In this document: piece by piece, positions 1 through 12,117 of the stretch
Layout of the letters: the number at the start of each line of letters is the position of its first letter
How positions within the stretch are numbered: the first letter of the stretch is position 1
Assembly: GCF_016859285.1 (NCBI RefSeq)
Contig: NC_053417.1
Coordinates: 13,526,706-13,590,705 of the forward strand
DNA length: 64,000 bases
Direction: 5' to 3'
Origin: Xiphias gladius
Taxonomy: Eukaryota; Chordata; Actinopteri; Istiophoriformes; Xiphiidae
The notes under the pieces: generated by a model
Told to the model about the DNA's origin: nothing
What the model saw: only the letters and a program-made list of their open reading frames with translations
Database searches by the model: none
Translations under genes and position numbers: made by a program

Positions 1-1671
1 AATCTTGCCATGTGTAAGCATTGTCACACCTGTGTGCTGTGTAGCCACAACAAGCCTGCTTGTTTATAGCACAAACACAAGAGCACTCACAACTGCTCCT
101 GTGTTTACCTGTAAACAGCACAGACGTCACGGTGTAATGGGGACTGTGCCGCGACGTCCGAAACTGTCCACATCGCCTTGTTTCAACAAACTGACAGTTT
201 TAGTGTGCTGTAGCTGATGTTTCTACAAAGATTAATCCTTAACGCTGTCACTGTCATACAAATTATACCATTCACAATGTTTGTCTTTGAGTGGAAGGCG
301 GTGAAATCACGAGTCGAGCAATGTGAGAGGATTTTGGTGAGGAGGTGATAATCACAAGACTAAGAACAGATAAACATGATAATAATGTTCCTGGAAAATG
401 GTTAAAAATACGCTGGTGTGTCAGCCTGTTTATTATAAATACCACCAGCAGCACCAGCTGTGAAACGATCCTGTTCAACACAATGAATATTTCAAATGGA
501 GAGACTTTTTTTTTTTTAATGGCTCTGAATTCACTCCTTCATACTGAGGAAAACAACAATATTTTTTGCATTAAATCCTTGGTAGTATTAGGATTGAATG
601 AATGATGAAAACAGATCTTTTCCTTATTAACAAACAAACTCATAAACAAACTGGCAACGATAGCTACAATAATGACATCCTTTACTAATACCGCCTCTTC
701 ATTTCCTTATGTTCTTTCTTCCAGCAGATTGTTCTATAAAATAACACTTAGTTGGAGGTGAACTAGGGCCTAAGTAGAGGGGCGGCAGGATGGTTTTTAT
801 GATTAGATCGTAGGTTAAATCAGTAATAACACATCTGTTTGGTCAAAGAGAACCTGTTGTATCAAGATGAAGTGATTGTCAAGGGGCTTACCTAAGTATT
901 AAAACATGAAAATGAGGGCAAACTTAGCACTTTAGTTGAATGGAAGATAAAAAAAAAACCTGAATCCACAGGAGGAAAATGCAGAAAGTATTACGGTATG
1001 TTTGACGAAGTGGCGATGATGTGTCATGACAAATTGTATAGTGTACATTATTGCCTTGCGTGTGATGAAGAACCCGAATTTTAATGAGAAGTGATTGAGT
1101 GAATCAATGGAGGAGGAAAATCACAACTAAAGTGGACATTTCACTGAACGTTTGCTTCAACACTTTTCTCTCTCATGCTAAAATTTCCTTTTAATGGCTC
1201 TGATAGTTTCACATAAACTGTGAAAACTGTGTTCCCACTGAAGCTTTGCTCTCTCAGAGTTTCAGCACTTCTTTATGTCTACGAGATATTTGTCACTTCA
1301 CTGAACAGTGGTTAACACAACAACGGTTTAGTGTCCATCTGCTGACCTTACAAAGAAAACAGCCTGACACTGTATGGCTCTCAAAACATGTAATGCTCCA
1401 GCTTTATGACCATTTGGGATATGAATGAGATGATGCACACAATATATTCTGCTCTGTCCTTCTCCAAAAACCTACACCTTAAATTAAGCTATAAATTAAA
1501 TTCTTTAAAGAAGATACAATGTTTTGCAGTTCACTGGATTTTTAGCTTAAAAGCACTGTTGTAGCATGAACAAAGATGTATTCATTCAAAAAAAATTTTA
1601 GAAAATATGGATAAAACTAAGTATATTTCTTGAATTATTGGATGGCAAACGAGACAGTACATGAGATGCAG
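1..1671. other. non-coding flank 3' of gpr61
   Basis: This stretch lies downstream of the minus-strand gpr61 stop codon. It is AT-rich, and its short open frames show no recognisable protein features. A reverse-strand AATAAA (TTTATT on the plus strand at about 429-434) could end a long gpr61 3' UTR, but nothing else supports that end point. No RNA gene or mobile element is recognised. Confidence 0.5.
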
Positions 1672-3093
1672 CTACAGCTCTGGTACAGTTTTGCAGCAGT
1701 TCTCCTTCTCTGATACATGTAGCTCATTGTTCAGCTGTTGCCGCTGTATGAACTCTGAGGTCTCCTCAAGGATCTGCCCTGGGATATGGAAGTCAGCTGC
1801 CGTGTTCTGCTGAACAGCTGATTCCTGAAGGGCCTCAGTCTCTGGCTCCTCTGGGCTGGCTCTGCTGTGAGAGTTGCAGGGCTCCAGATTGCATCCAGTG
1901 CCCTGTAGGAACTGCAAAAAGTTCTCCTCAATAGAGGCCTCGCGGCTGGGCAGCTGCTCCCCTTCACTGGGCCCAGCATGCTTGAAGAGGCAAGCCAGGT
2001 GGCGGCCCAGCTCCTCGCGAATCTGCCGATTCAGGAAGCCGTAGAAGAAGGGGTTGGAAGTGAAGCAGAAATAGCCAATCCACGTTACTATGTCCTCCAG
2101 CTGGGCCAGCGAGACGGGAGAGGTAGACACCACAGCCGAGTAGAGATGGAAGGAGAAATATGGCAGCCAGCAGCAGAGGAACTGGCCTCCCACTGCCACT
2201 AGGACCACAGCGGCCTTCCCGCCACTGAAGGTCCTCTGAGGGGTGGTGCGGGCACCCGTTCCTCCAAGGCTGGCCGCCATGGTGGAGTGGCTGCTGATGG
2301 ACTCGGACCGTTGTCGCGGCACGTCCATCCAGGTGGGAAGGGGGCCGTGCTGCATGGCTGCTATTCGTGCCACCTTGAACATGTTGCAGTAGACCACCAG
2401 AATGATCATCATGGGGCACAGAAAATAAATAAATATAAAGAAGACCATGAAAAGCAGGCGTGTGGTCCTGCCTCCTGTCCAGTGGAGGGAGCAGTGTCTC
2501 TGACCAGGAATGAGGACAGGAGTCCCCAGACCCTGGTTCCCCTGGAGCAGCCATCCAAGGAGAGGCAGCACTGACATGACAACGGCTTTAATCCAGATTC
2601 CTACCACTACTATCACCACCACCCCCACCGTCATCTTCACCTCGTGACGCATGGGATGGACGATGTAGTAATAACGCTCCACGTTGATGGCACAGATGGT
2701 GAGGATGGCAGCACTCACCAGACACACACTCAAGCAGAGGTAGCTACGACACAGCCCCTCGTCCACCAAGATTCGGTCTGACAGCATCCCCAGAGGCATC
2801 AACACCAGTGCGGCCAGCAGGTCCACCAGACAGAGGTGGAACACGAAGGCAAATTTGTGCAGCTGTGGCGTTTTGGTGATGACAATCATCACGGCCAAGT
2901 TCCCCACCACTGCCAGCACATCCATGATGAGCATAGCACACAGTGCCAAGGACTGGTTCAGATCTACCCCACCTTGGATGCTCGCGATGGGTCGGGTCAC
3001 GTTAGAGATATTCGGATATAGTGAGGCTGGAAATGTGGGGAGGCCAGAGAGAGAAGTGTTCCAGGAGGGGCTTGGTTTGACAGGATGCTCCAT
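1672..3093 (-). CDS. gpr61: G protein-coupled receptor 61 (orphan class A GPCR)
   Basis: Intact single-exon gene of 473 aa, similar in length to mammalian GPR61 (about 450 aa). The extracellular N-terminus carries N-glycosylation sequons at N12, N28 and N31. Seven hydrophobic segments follow: TM1 about 47-73 (GN at 64-65), TM2 with D91, TM3 ending in ERY at 139-141, TM6 with CWLP at 308-311, and TM7 with NPFFY at 347-351. C115 and C201 can form the usual ECL1-ECL2 disulfide. The text after TM3 (ERYYYIVHPMR) is typical of GPR61, and ERY rather than DRY is normal in this subfamily. Family knowledge: GPR61 is a brain-enriched orphan receptor with constitutive Gs/cAMP signalling linked to feeding. 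The Ser-rich third loop (about 259-290) and long acidic tail are probably regulatory. A 5' UTR exon may lie upstream (higher coordinates) but was not fixed. GPR62 is the alternative paralogue; synteny with amigo1 favours GPR61. Confidence 0.95.
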   Translation of the reverse strand: MEHPVKPSPSWNTSLSGLPTFPASLYPNISNVTRPIASIQGGVDLNQSLALCAMLIMDVLAVVGNLAVMIVITKTPQLHKFAFVFHLCLVDLLAALVLMPLGMLSDRILVDEGLCRSYLCLSVCLVSAAILTICAINVERYYYIVHPMRHEVKMTVGVVVIVVVGIWIKAVVMSVLPLLGWLLQGNQGLGTPVLIPGQRHCSLHWTGGRTTRLLFMVFFIFIYFLCPMMIILVVYCNMFKVARIAAMQHGPLPTWMDVPRQRSESISSHSTMAASLGGTGARTTPQRTFSGGKAAVVLVAVGGQFLCCWLPYFSFHLYSAVVSTSPVSLAQLEDIVTWIGYFCFTSNPFFYGFLNRQIREELGRHLACLFKHAGPSEGEQLPSREASIEENFLQFLQGTGCNLEPCNSHSRASPEEPETEALQESAVQQNTAADFHIPGQILEETSEFIQRQQLNNELHVSEKENCCKTVPEL

Positions 3094-5600
3094 GAGAGGA
3101 TGGCATAAGGAGGAGAGAGTCCGCTGAATTTCACGGGCCCATCACCCATCCTCCCCTGTCGTAGGGTGTCACTGAGAAGCCCAGGCGGTGGTGACTGTCA
3201 TGGCAGCAGGAGCTGTACAGGCCCTGACCCCAGTAGACTTTAGCCTAGACCTCTGCAGACAATCACAGGAGCTTTCACTCGATTCCGTGAAGATGCAGTG
3301 ACGTTTAATGAAGGCGTCTCTTTTTCTCTCTCCGATGTGACCTTCAGTTAAAAAAATCTGAAATATAGGAGAGATAGTCCTGTTTAGAAGCAGGCACTGG
3401 TGAAGATGAACATTTTAAAACAGACTTGTTAGAGACTTGAGGGAAAGCTTTTGTTTTAGTTTTCACAACACACTCATAATGTGTTTGAGTGTATTTAATG
3501 AAATATAATACTAATACTAGTTTCCTAGTACTAGTTTAAAATGCGTATAACATATATAGGTCACTAAATGATGAAAAACTTGATATTACGTAATTTTAAA
3601 AAAGTAATATTTTAAAGAACATTAAATGATCAAGACCTTGCTGAAAAATTGGCTAGAATATTGTAGCATGGAAATTTGACAGCTTCATAGATTGGTCATC
3701 CGACTACAAATACATTTCTGCAAAAGTCGGAGAGGAAATCACTGAAAACCATCAGTCTATTCTAATGTTAATGCAAATACTGAAAGCAATTCAGCACTTC
3801 TCACTTATATCAAAATCCCCGAGAAGGCTTCAAATGCAGTCCTCTGTGTGGCCCTGATCTGACATGTACAAGCTGAATCGTGTTACTCTTGTGCTATGGC
3901 TGTAAAGCCGTCAGACTTGATGCAGTCTAAACTCACATGTAGCTAGGGTCATAATATACTATATATTTGACATCTGCATCCTCAGATGTGTGTTTTCAGG
4001 GCAGCTGGTGCCCCAGGGATAAGCTAAAAGCACAGAGTCGACCATATGTCCCCCTTAACAGAGTCGAGAAACAAACTGGATGAGTGAACAAACTGCGAAA
4101 CTCAGCACTACGGAGCTCCCTGCTGTCTGAAGTGATGGGAGGACAAGATCAATAAACACTTTTCATGTTATTATAATCATGACATGAAAAATATAAAATA
4201 TTGACCTTCCTATGATCTTCTAATGTATAAGAAAACACATTTTGAAAGACTGAATGAATGTGCAGACATGGATTCTTGACACTACTCTTCTATGTAGCTC
4301 CATGAAATCCTGATCTAAATTTCAGATAAATGGTGGCAGAGTGTTTGTGTGGCCAGAGGAGTAGTCAAGAGGTCCTGCGTTGTGTTTACTGTCATAACCT
4401 CACCTGGACACAACCCCACACACTGTAAAAGCCAAGGAGCGAGCACTCAGCCTTTGGTACATTTCCATATGCTGCACACCTGCATGTGCAAGTTTTCCAT
4501 TTCACAAGTGTGACAGGCTTCATCCCTGCAAGGCGCCTATTCTTTTCCTGCCCACGAACACACATCAAGCACGTCAATCACCTGACAGACGCAGGCGTGA
4601 GTAGGTGGCCATTGCTGAACAGGTCAGAGGGTCAAAGTAACCTTCAGCCCAATTAAATAATCTGTAAACGATGTCTGAGCTATGATGTAGCAACAACTGC
4701 GGAGCAGCCCTCTGGAGATTCTTACTGTAATTCAGCATGGATTGGTTTATTGCTCTCTGGTGTCCAGGGTCACTTGGGAACTCCAAGGACCACCAAAATT
4801 GAAAAAATGTGCTGCAAAGGAAAAACATTATCACCACGACTGCCGAAGCGAAGTGTTTTAGTCTTTGGAAGGTCTTTTATCACACAAAAATCCCAAAAGT
4901 ATACAAATTACAAAAAGGTGCCCGGTGCCTGTTTTATAATGGTCAATTTTATCAAATCAACACCCCACAAATAGAACTATTTAAATAAGAAAAGGAAATG
5001 TAAAATAATCAATGAAAGTAGTACATTATCGTCAAACTCTGCCTCAGAAGCAGCCAAAGAATTCACACAAAGCTAGATTATAAGGTTGCAGCAGAATCTC
5101 CAGCTGCTAACTGGAAACCATATGACCCCATCATATGCACATGACACGGTTTTTACTGCGTGGAGAAAAACTAGCCTGTTGTTCAAGTGTCCCTTTCATT
5201 ACAAGGCACTTCCACTCCACAGCACCAACATGCAAGTGACAAGAAGGAGTTTGAATTAACATGCGTGAAATGAGGCATCTGTTTCCAGAAATTTTGTCCT
5301 TACACATGGATACACAAAGATAATGTGATGTGGGATGTGCTGGAAAAAGACACTGCCTCTTGAGTCCGATTGTACCCTTGTGCCACCTTTCCAGCATCCT
5401 AACTTCCACTCCCCCCCAAAAAGAAAAAACACACACATCTCCCCACACACTCCGTTAACAGGGCAGGTATGTGTGGAGATGTGTGTGATGATAAGTCGAT
5501 TACATACCTCAGTCTGGAGAGGGCTGCTTCCTCCTGTGCAGGTTCACAGTCTGCTGAGGGAAAGCCGACCTGTTTCGCTCGCTCTCCCACACACACAGCA
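3094..5600. other. upstream flank of gpr61, no gene seen
   Basis: This would contain the 5' UTR, any 5' non-coding exon and the promoter of gpr61. A possible minus-strand acceptor (sequence GAAATTCAG) lies just upstream of the start codon near 3125-3135, but no donor could be paired with it. Open frames here are short and show no domain. Confidence 0.4.
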
Positions 5601-5614
5601 AATACACACTGACG

Positions 5615-5706
5615 CACCACACACACACACACACACACACCACGTCACAGAGGGAGAGAGAGAGAGAGAGGAGAGAGGAGAGAGGGGGGAGAGAAGAGAG
5701 AGGCAC
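5615..5706. repeat. (CA)n and (GA)n simple repeats
   Basis: A short CA tract at about 5622-5641 is followed by a GA/GGA-rich purine tract at about 5651-5706. The open frames that cross it come from the repeat and do not indicate protein. Confidence 0.85.
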
Positions 5707-5936
5707 TCCTGTGTCTCCTTCTCACCTGCCCCCTTTCATCTCGTCATCACGCTGACCGCCCCCCTCCCCATCCCTTCAACGGACAACACACACCTCCCAG
5801 CTCTCAGCTCTCTTCTTCTAGCCAGGTCTTCGATCCAGGTGGGAAAGGCAGAGCAGGAGCAGAAGGGTGAGAGTGAACAAAAAATAAAAAGAGGAAGAGG
5901 GGTCCTGTATACCAGCCTGCGATACACAAAGGGTGG

Positions 5937-5937
<1 letters not shown>

Positions 5938-6020
<83 letters not shown>
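5938..6020. repeat. (CA)n microsatellite
   Basis: Nearly pure dinucleotide run of about 38 CA units, with degenerate CTCACA units at the 3' edge. It generates His-Thr and Cys-Val pseudo-frames on both strands that should not be annotated as genes. Confidence 0.98.
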
Positions 6021-6021
<1 letters not shown>

Positions 6022-6821
6022 CACACACTCACTCACACACCCTCCCACCTCACACACGTTCATACACACATGTACTGGCTCCGGCACGTGCCCAGGGCAA
6101 CTGCAGAGCCGTGCAGAGCAGACAGGCAGGCGGTGGATGAACAGGCAGCACCCAGCCTCCCCTGCTCTCCACTGGGTCTTAGTGCCTTGCAGCCTCTGGG
6201 ATCCGCATGGAGGGATGGGTCTTCTTTTCAAACCTACAACTAATCTCACCGCAGGTCACACCTGTCCCACTAACAGGCGCAGAAGTACCCAACAATTAGG
6301 AAAGAAAATCACCTCTAGCCTCAGGATCAGCATTTCTCTATTTTTCTGTCTCCTTAAGCTTAGCTCGCCAAGATCTCCCTCGATGCACAATCCGGCAAAA
6401 GCCCTCTCACGAGGCTGGATTATTGATACGCAGGGAGGAAATGAATCCCAGTGGTTAATGTTAACAAGCTGAGATTAACATTTACAAAAGCTTGGCCCAC
6501 ACAACATACATATCACACTTACTGAACTATTTCCTGCCCTGAAAAATGAGTTTGTTTACCATTGGAATGTATGAGACGAAGGATCCGACAGATTGTGCAA
6601 TTTAGATGTTTATTTCTACAATGTCTTAACTCCATTTGGATATTTAAAAAAAATAGTATTCAGCTAGTTATTATTTAATTATTAATTAGGTAGTCTTATT
6701 GAGATAACTATGTCTTTTTTTGAGAGCCCTGAGAACAAAACATATCAGCAGTACACAAGAAACAATAAATGTAAAGTCAAACAGCCTGGAGAAAAGAATA
6801 AAAACAGTGACAAGAGCAGAG

Positions 6822-6900
6822 CTGAAACAATTAGTCGATTAATCAATTAGTTGACCGGCAGAAAATGGATTGGAATCATTACAGTTGTTTAATCAAAGTA
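6822..6900. mobile_element. fragment of a dispersed fish repeat, probably a MITE
   Basis: The start, GCTGAAACAATTAGTCGATT, and the following AATCAATTAGTTGACC resemble a very common teleost interspersed repeat that I know as GCTGCAACAATTAGTCGATT. Only one end seems present. Family assignment (probably a non-autonomous hAT-type element) is from memory and uncertain. Confidence 0.5.
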
Positions 6901-8233
6901 GAAGAACACTTCACACTAACACCTTATCTAAGCTAATAACTAATCTAAACTAATAAAGCTTTAAGAGTTTCAAACGGGACTGAAAGAGTCAAGCTTGAGA
7001 GCTATTTGCAATTCATTTCAGTTAAAAGGTGCATACTACCTCAATCAATTCATGTGTACGTATGGCAAATCTTTAAATTTCACGCATATTTTTAAGTCTA
7101 CAATCACACAAACAATTTTCGTAAAAAAAACTAGAAAATGTGCAACTGCTTCCGACAAAGCAGCACTGTAGAAAACACAATGACACAAGATAGAAGATTT
7201 TCTACAGACCAGGTTTTCTACAGTAGGCTGAAGCTGTACGGCTCATTATGCCTACTCTTTTTACAACACACAACCTATTTGGCATCATAAGTAATATCAG
7301 ACAAAAATATCTAAGTTTAAATGATGTTTGGATCGATCCCACCCTGACCATTAGAATAAGAGAGATGTGAGGTCGTTTTTGGAGCTTTTGCTGTAGACAC
7401 TACTACAATAGGACTTTATGAATATCTTGAGAAAATTGTGACAGAGATTGATTTTGTTTTTTTAAAGGTTTTTTTTAAGGTTTTGTCATTTTAAGTTGTA
7501 TTACATTAGCTTGTGGGTTTCAACTCATTGGCCCACTGTTGCTGCCTCTGAATCAGTCTTTTTAGTAATGTGCCAAATGAGTTGATTTAATAACTGTATT
7601 TTACTGTGTATATCCCCTTTGTTATCCAACTTACAGTGTATGAGCTCTATTTTTAGGTTTTCTCATCTCAACGGGTGCTCTTAAAAATACTCCCTCTGAA
7701 TTTGCATGAATGGACTGTCCCACTCATCAGTATGTGACATCTCTCTTTCATGCAGTGTATCTCCTGAGGAATTCATTCATCAGTGGAAGTGCTGCTCCAC
7801 AAAACCTGATTAGTTCATGAGTCATTGCCTCTTTTCACTGTTAAATCAATGGACAAATTGAACACATGCTCAATTATTGATCCAGTTACTGTGGTATTGT
7901 TAATATTTACAAAGGCATGAACCTGTTTCGTCTTGTACACTTGTGACATTTGCATGGATTTTGTACCAGGGACAGTTTGATGATCAGGCTGTGCTGCTGC
8001 TGCGAGGCTGCGGTCACTCATATGATCTGTAGGAAAAAGATAGAATCAGATATTCTTTTTTCACTGAATTTTTTTTAAGATTAAACTGTGTTAAGGCGCA
8101 GAAGCCCAAAATAATAACAATGCCCTGAATGTTTTTATGTCTAATAGACCAGGTTTTGATGATAGTGATATTGAGGCGTTTTGAAGACAGAACATAGAAG
8201 GGTCTTTGTTTGTATTTGTTAATGCTCCGCTCT

Positions 8234-8290
8234 TCAACTGTGTGTGTTCTGTGTGTTCTGTGTGTGTGTGTGGGTGTGTGTGTGTGTGTC
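8234..8290. repeat. (GT)n-rich tract
   Basis: Interrupted GTGTGT tract with TTCTGT and GGGTGT units. Simple sequence only. Confidence 0.85.
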
Positions 8291-10779
8291 CTGTGACTGT
8301 GCTCGTGTCTGAGGTGTTGGATAATGACAGAAATAGCATATACTTGCTCATACCAGAAGCACCAATCACTGGGGAGGGAAATACAATGGTTTCCATGGCA
8401 GCCCTTAGTTCAGCTTCCCTGCTTGCCTACGTCCCCACCCCCCAGCCCCTCCAACTCCACCACTCAACTTTACCAGCTACCTCCACAAGCACAAATACAA
8501 ACACTCTCATACACACTGCATGCATTACCAGCCATTTGTAGTAGTGTTCAATGTGTTTCGCAGCCATGTTGGGTCAGTGATTATTCTCAGTTTCCTTTTT
8601 CCCTGTTTCACTGATCACAGGTGGACTGATTCAGTGGGCTGATCAATTACAGCTGCTGATCTAATACTATTTTCTACTGTGATCTCTGATCCCATCAGTA
8701 GGGGGAGCTCTCACATTTAACAAGTAACTGCAACACCTGAAATCCGAGAAAATATCCTTCTGATTCCCCCCAGCGGGGGTTATGAAGCCCACTGATTCCG
8801 CAGGACTTTTAAGGCACACAAACTCACTGTTCTACCAAGAAGTGATCATGTTTGGCCTGACGTCAAACCCCCAGGGATAACTTGATCTGCAAAAATCCCT
8901 TTGCATTATTTCATACGGAGCTGAATTGTTTCACTCAGGGCTGCATCGCTGTCATGAATGATATACCAGGGGCCAGGATCTGAGTATACATATTATTATT
9001 AAAAGCAATTTAGAGGCAAAAATAATTACTGTCGCATATTTTTAATATTAACATTCTATATTATGTTAATATATTCAGATCCCTACATCCCTCTGTGATG
9101 CCTAGTAGTCAATACATTTATAAAACATGTGGGTAGCCAGCATCTGACCAGAGTGAAATCAGCTTTGCTTCAGTTTTATCCTCCCACGGTACCCCAGAGA
9201 ACAACATCCACCTGAGAGGTCATATCAGACTGATTACTAACACCCCATCATGCACCTCACCAGACGGAGGAGGCTGCGTGCACTTATCTGAGTCGATAAA
9301 ACCCTGACACTGTGCATCCTCACATATTTCAGCTACACTGCTAATCACCAATTATGCAAAAAAAAAATTATTCCATTAAGTGTAGCTGCAAGGCCTGTGG
9401 AGAACAGCAGTGATCCAAACAGGATTTCTGAGGGTGTGCTGATTCTCTCACAGTCTGTTTAAATCTTCAGAGAGTGTCACCAAATGTTGATCGGCATGCT
9501 CCACTTACTCCTTCAGAGTTATTAGAGCATGTAGATCATAACATCTTGTCTTACCTGGTTTTATTTGTTTTTACATTTATTCTGCAGCTCTGAGCGAACA
9601 ACACCTCACCATTTCAGACACATTAATACCCAAGACCAATTTTATTTCAAAGAAATCCATATTTTACAGCATAGATTTGAGTTTGATGGATGCACTGCAT
9701 GACTGAAATCCACAACTTGCTGGGAGTCCTGGGACATCCTTTCCTCTGTAGGCAGCCAGAGAAAACACTAACCAGTGATGGTAACTGGTTTGTGCTGTTT
9801 GATTTCCCAGGGTCATGCATTAATATCCAAATAGACACAATTAGCACTCTCACTTGGCTCCAGGTTGGCACTGCCATCCTCTGCACACACTGAGTCACTG
9901 ATGAATGCCAACTCTCTGGGTTGCCGGTCTGCCTGGGGAATCATAATAACACTGAACCTCAGAAAAAGAGCTAAGACTATAATAAAAATTTATAAAATGA
10001 GGGTAATACAGCCTCTGCCAGGCATTTTAATCTAAGTTCTTGGTGCTTATTTTACGGCATCATTTCTTTATCACTGCTATAATATCTTGTACCATATTGA
10101 ATTTTTTTTTTAAGCATCTTCAGACTTATGGTGATTCAAGTAAAATGTTAATTTTTATCTCTTAATTACTGACTGGAAAATTACAAGCCCAGCATCTGTG
10201 TTACAAGCCCACAGATGCTCGATGACTCTTTTCAGTGTCACACTTTTTATTGTGAGAACATCATGACTCCCCTTCTTGTTACTTTTTTTTATTCACTTAC
10301 TGATTGTGAGTAATTTCATGTCCTTCGACTGATTCATTTGTTGATTTCTGATTATCGTAAAAATGTGCGAATGTGAGCGAAACTCCACATTGACATATAA
10401 AAAAATGTAAAAGCACAGATTTGTATTCTGACATCAGTTTAAGTAAAAGTAAAACTCTTCCCTGGATCCCGACAGTGTCCATGAATAAGTTAATTCAGTT
10501 GCTTTCCTAGTATCTGGCTGGTGACGCAGTGAGGTGAGATGTCCTTGGTTGAGTCACAAATAGCCTGCATGGGCTTTGCTGCTTTACACTGCAGCAAGAT
10601 ACAACCTTCATCTCTTAGAAGGATACACACCTCTGAACCACAAAGATGGACCTAGTGGGCCAAAAATACAGGAGGGGGACACAATGACATGAACACCTGT
10701 ACAATATAATTCAATCCAATGTGGGATTAGAGAGAGGGGAGGGATGGGATTATTTTGGATTGCATTAAATAAAGTGTTT

Positions 10780-10829
10780 CTGTTATTTTGTCCATCCCCT
10801 GTACATACATGAGGGGGACAAAATAACAG
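10780..10829. repeat. perfect 14-bp inverted repeat (hairpin)
   Basis: CTGTTATTTTGTCC at 10780-10793 is exactly the reverse complement of GGACAAAATAACAG at 10816-10829, with a 22-nt spacer. It lies about 45 bp before a MITE and may be part of another small transposon relic. The family is unknown. Confidence 0.85.
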
Positions 10830-10872
10830 TGAGTATCCTGCTTTTAAGAACTAAACCTTAAAATAAATACAG

Positions 10873-11285
10873 TTTAAAGGTGCCATATGTAAAGTTTTTG
10901 CTATCACTACATAGCCAGTGTGCATCAAACTTCATTTCTTTACTCACCAAGAGCTGTCTCCAGCAATGGCAAGCAAGACCAATGATAACTCTTGTTTTTT
11001 TTCTATTATTATCACTTCTTTTCTTCAATGAAGTTAGCATGCTAACCAGCTAGCCCTGGCCAGTCCTATCTTGTAATACTATTTTGCAATAGTGAGTCAC
11101 TGTAGTGTCCAGTCTGCCCTCAGTCCAACATGAGAGTTTAAAGAAGTAGCGCTGCCCAAGGGGGCGTATTCTAACCTCTTGTCTTGTAAACACAACCATG
11201 GCTAAAGCTCCTGGTAAGTAAACAACTGTTAATGCTAACGTTGGCTATGTAGAGAGAGCAAAAACATACATGTAGCACCTTTAAA
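10873..11285. mobile_element. MITE with terminal inverted repeats, about 413 bp
   Basis: The left end TTTAAAGGTGCCATATGTAA and the right end (reverse complement TTTAAAGGTGCTACATGTAT) match perfectly over 11 bp and well over about 33 bp, including a GTTTTTGCT block. The interior has no intact protein frame. The AAAGGTGC-type end resembles a frequent teleost MITE. It is non-autonomous, and its transposase source is not identified. Confidence 0.75.
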
Positions 11286-11436
11286 CCCACCTACGTTTAT
11301 TAAAAATATGTATTAAAAAATTACCTACACAATTTTTAGTATATTATAAAACAAAATCATGATATATGAACAGTGTGGTGCCATTAAATCATTTAAACAT
11401 TCAAGGTTTCAAATATGTTTTGAAAGATACAAAAAG

Positions 11437-11856
11437 GTTGACATTATGGGAAATACGCTTATTTGCATTCTTGCCGAGAGTTAGATAAGAAGATTGATAT
11501 CATTCTCATGTAAATATGAAATTACAGCCAGCATCCATTTAGCTTAGCATAGCACAAAGATGGGAAATGGGTAAACAGCTAACCTGGCTCTGTCCACAGG
11601 TAGCAAAATACGCCTACCAGCTCACAACAGTTTAAGCAATTTGGTTTTGTGTAGGCCAAACAAACCAGATGCAACATGTTCATAAATGAGTTTTAGAATG
11701 ACGGGTAGGCGGATTTTTGTTACCTCCAGAAAGAGCCATGTTAAAGGTTTTCCCCCATTTCCTGTCTTCATGTTTAATGAAGCTAACTTGCTGCTGGCCG
11801 TCTTAATTTTTACTGGACGGACATGACAGTAAAATCTCTCATCTCAACCTGTTCTC
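11437..11856. mobile_element. foldback (inverted-repeat) element of a common fish repeat family
   Basis: The left arm (about 11437-11625) contains GGGAAATACGCTTATTTGC, CTTGCCGAGAGTTAGAT, CAGCTAACCTGGCTCTGTCC and ACGCCTACC. The right arm (about 11703-11856) carries the same modules in reverse complement: GGGTAGGCGGATTTTTGTTA, AGAGCCATG, GAAGCTAACTTGCTGCTGG and GACATGACAG. The spacer is about 75 bp. This could be one long-TIR MITE or two copies inserted head to head. A short relative lies at 14921-15037. No coding capacity is seen. Confidence 0.75.
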
Positions 11857-12117
11857 CTAGGAGTTACGTCTATGTACAAATAAACTGCAACAAACGTTTT
11901 TAGAGAATGAAGCGCTAAATATGTTAACGGCAGTGAGGTCACCGGGAGGTGGTTGGAGTTGATTGCCGGCGTACAAAGCACACGACTGTAACACCGGAGA
12001 CCAGAGTTCGCATCCACAGTCCCGTCTGTGGTTAGTTAGGTGGTGGTGAGGCATCAGGGAAGATCCTGGTTTTGGTGGAAAGTAAATAAACATGTTGTAA
12101 GTGAGAAAATGAAAAGC
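11857..12117. mobile_element. SINE-like (tRNA-like) repeat fragment
   Basis: The stretch abuts the foldback element on one side and a Tc1 relic on the other. It contains GAGTTCGCATCC, close to an RNA polymerase III B-box (GGTTCGANNCC). About 40-50 bp upstream is a weak A-box-like TGGTTGGAGTTGATTGCCGG. I recall similar text in several fish genomes as an interspersed repeat. The tRNA origin is inferred, and no cloverleaf was established. Confidence 0.4.

Larger units (their letters stand above)
6021..10779. other. intergenic DNA, gpr61 to amigo1, first part
   Basis: About 4.7 kb with no recognisable coding exon on either strand. It holds an old repeat fragment near 6.82 kb and a GT-rich tract at about 8234-8290. 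Otherwise it is AT-rich unique-looking sequence. Enhancers of gpr61 or amigo1 could lie here, but I see no decisive motif. Confidence 0.5.

Noticed and set aside
1964-2574. Frames of 95-196 codons overlapping gpr61 in other frames
   Set aside because: They are shadows of the GC-rich receptor coding sequence; only the 473-aa frame has seven-TM features.
5335-6472. Long open frames on both strands across the CA and GA repeats
   Set aside because: They owe their length to His-Thr or Cys-Val encoding dinucleotide repeats, lack any domain, and overlap in several frames.
11930-12050. Possible functional tRNA gene at the B-box-like motif
   Set aside because: No cloverleaf, anticodon arm or proper A-box; it is better explained as an interspersed SINE-like repeat.
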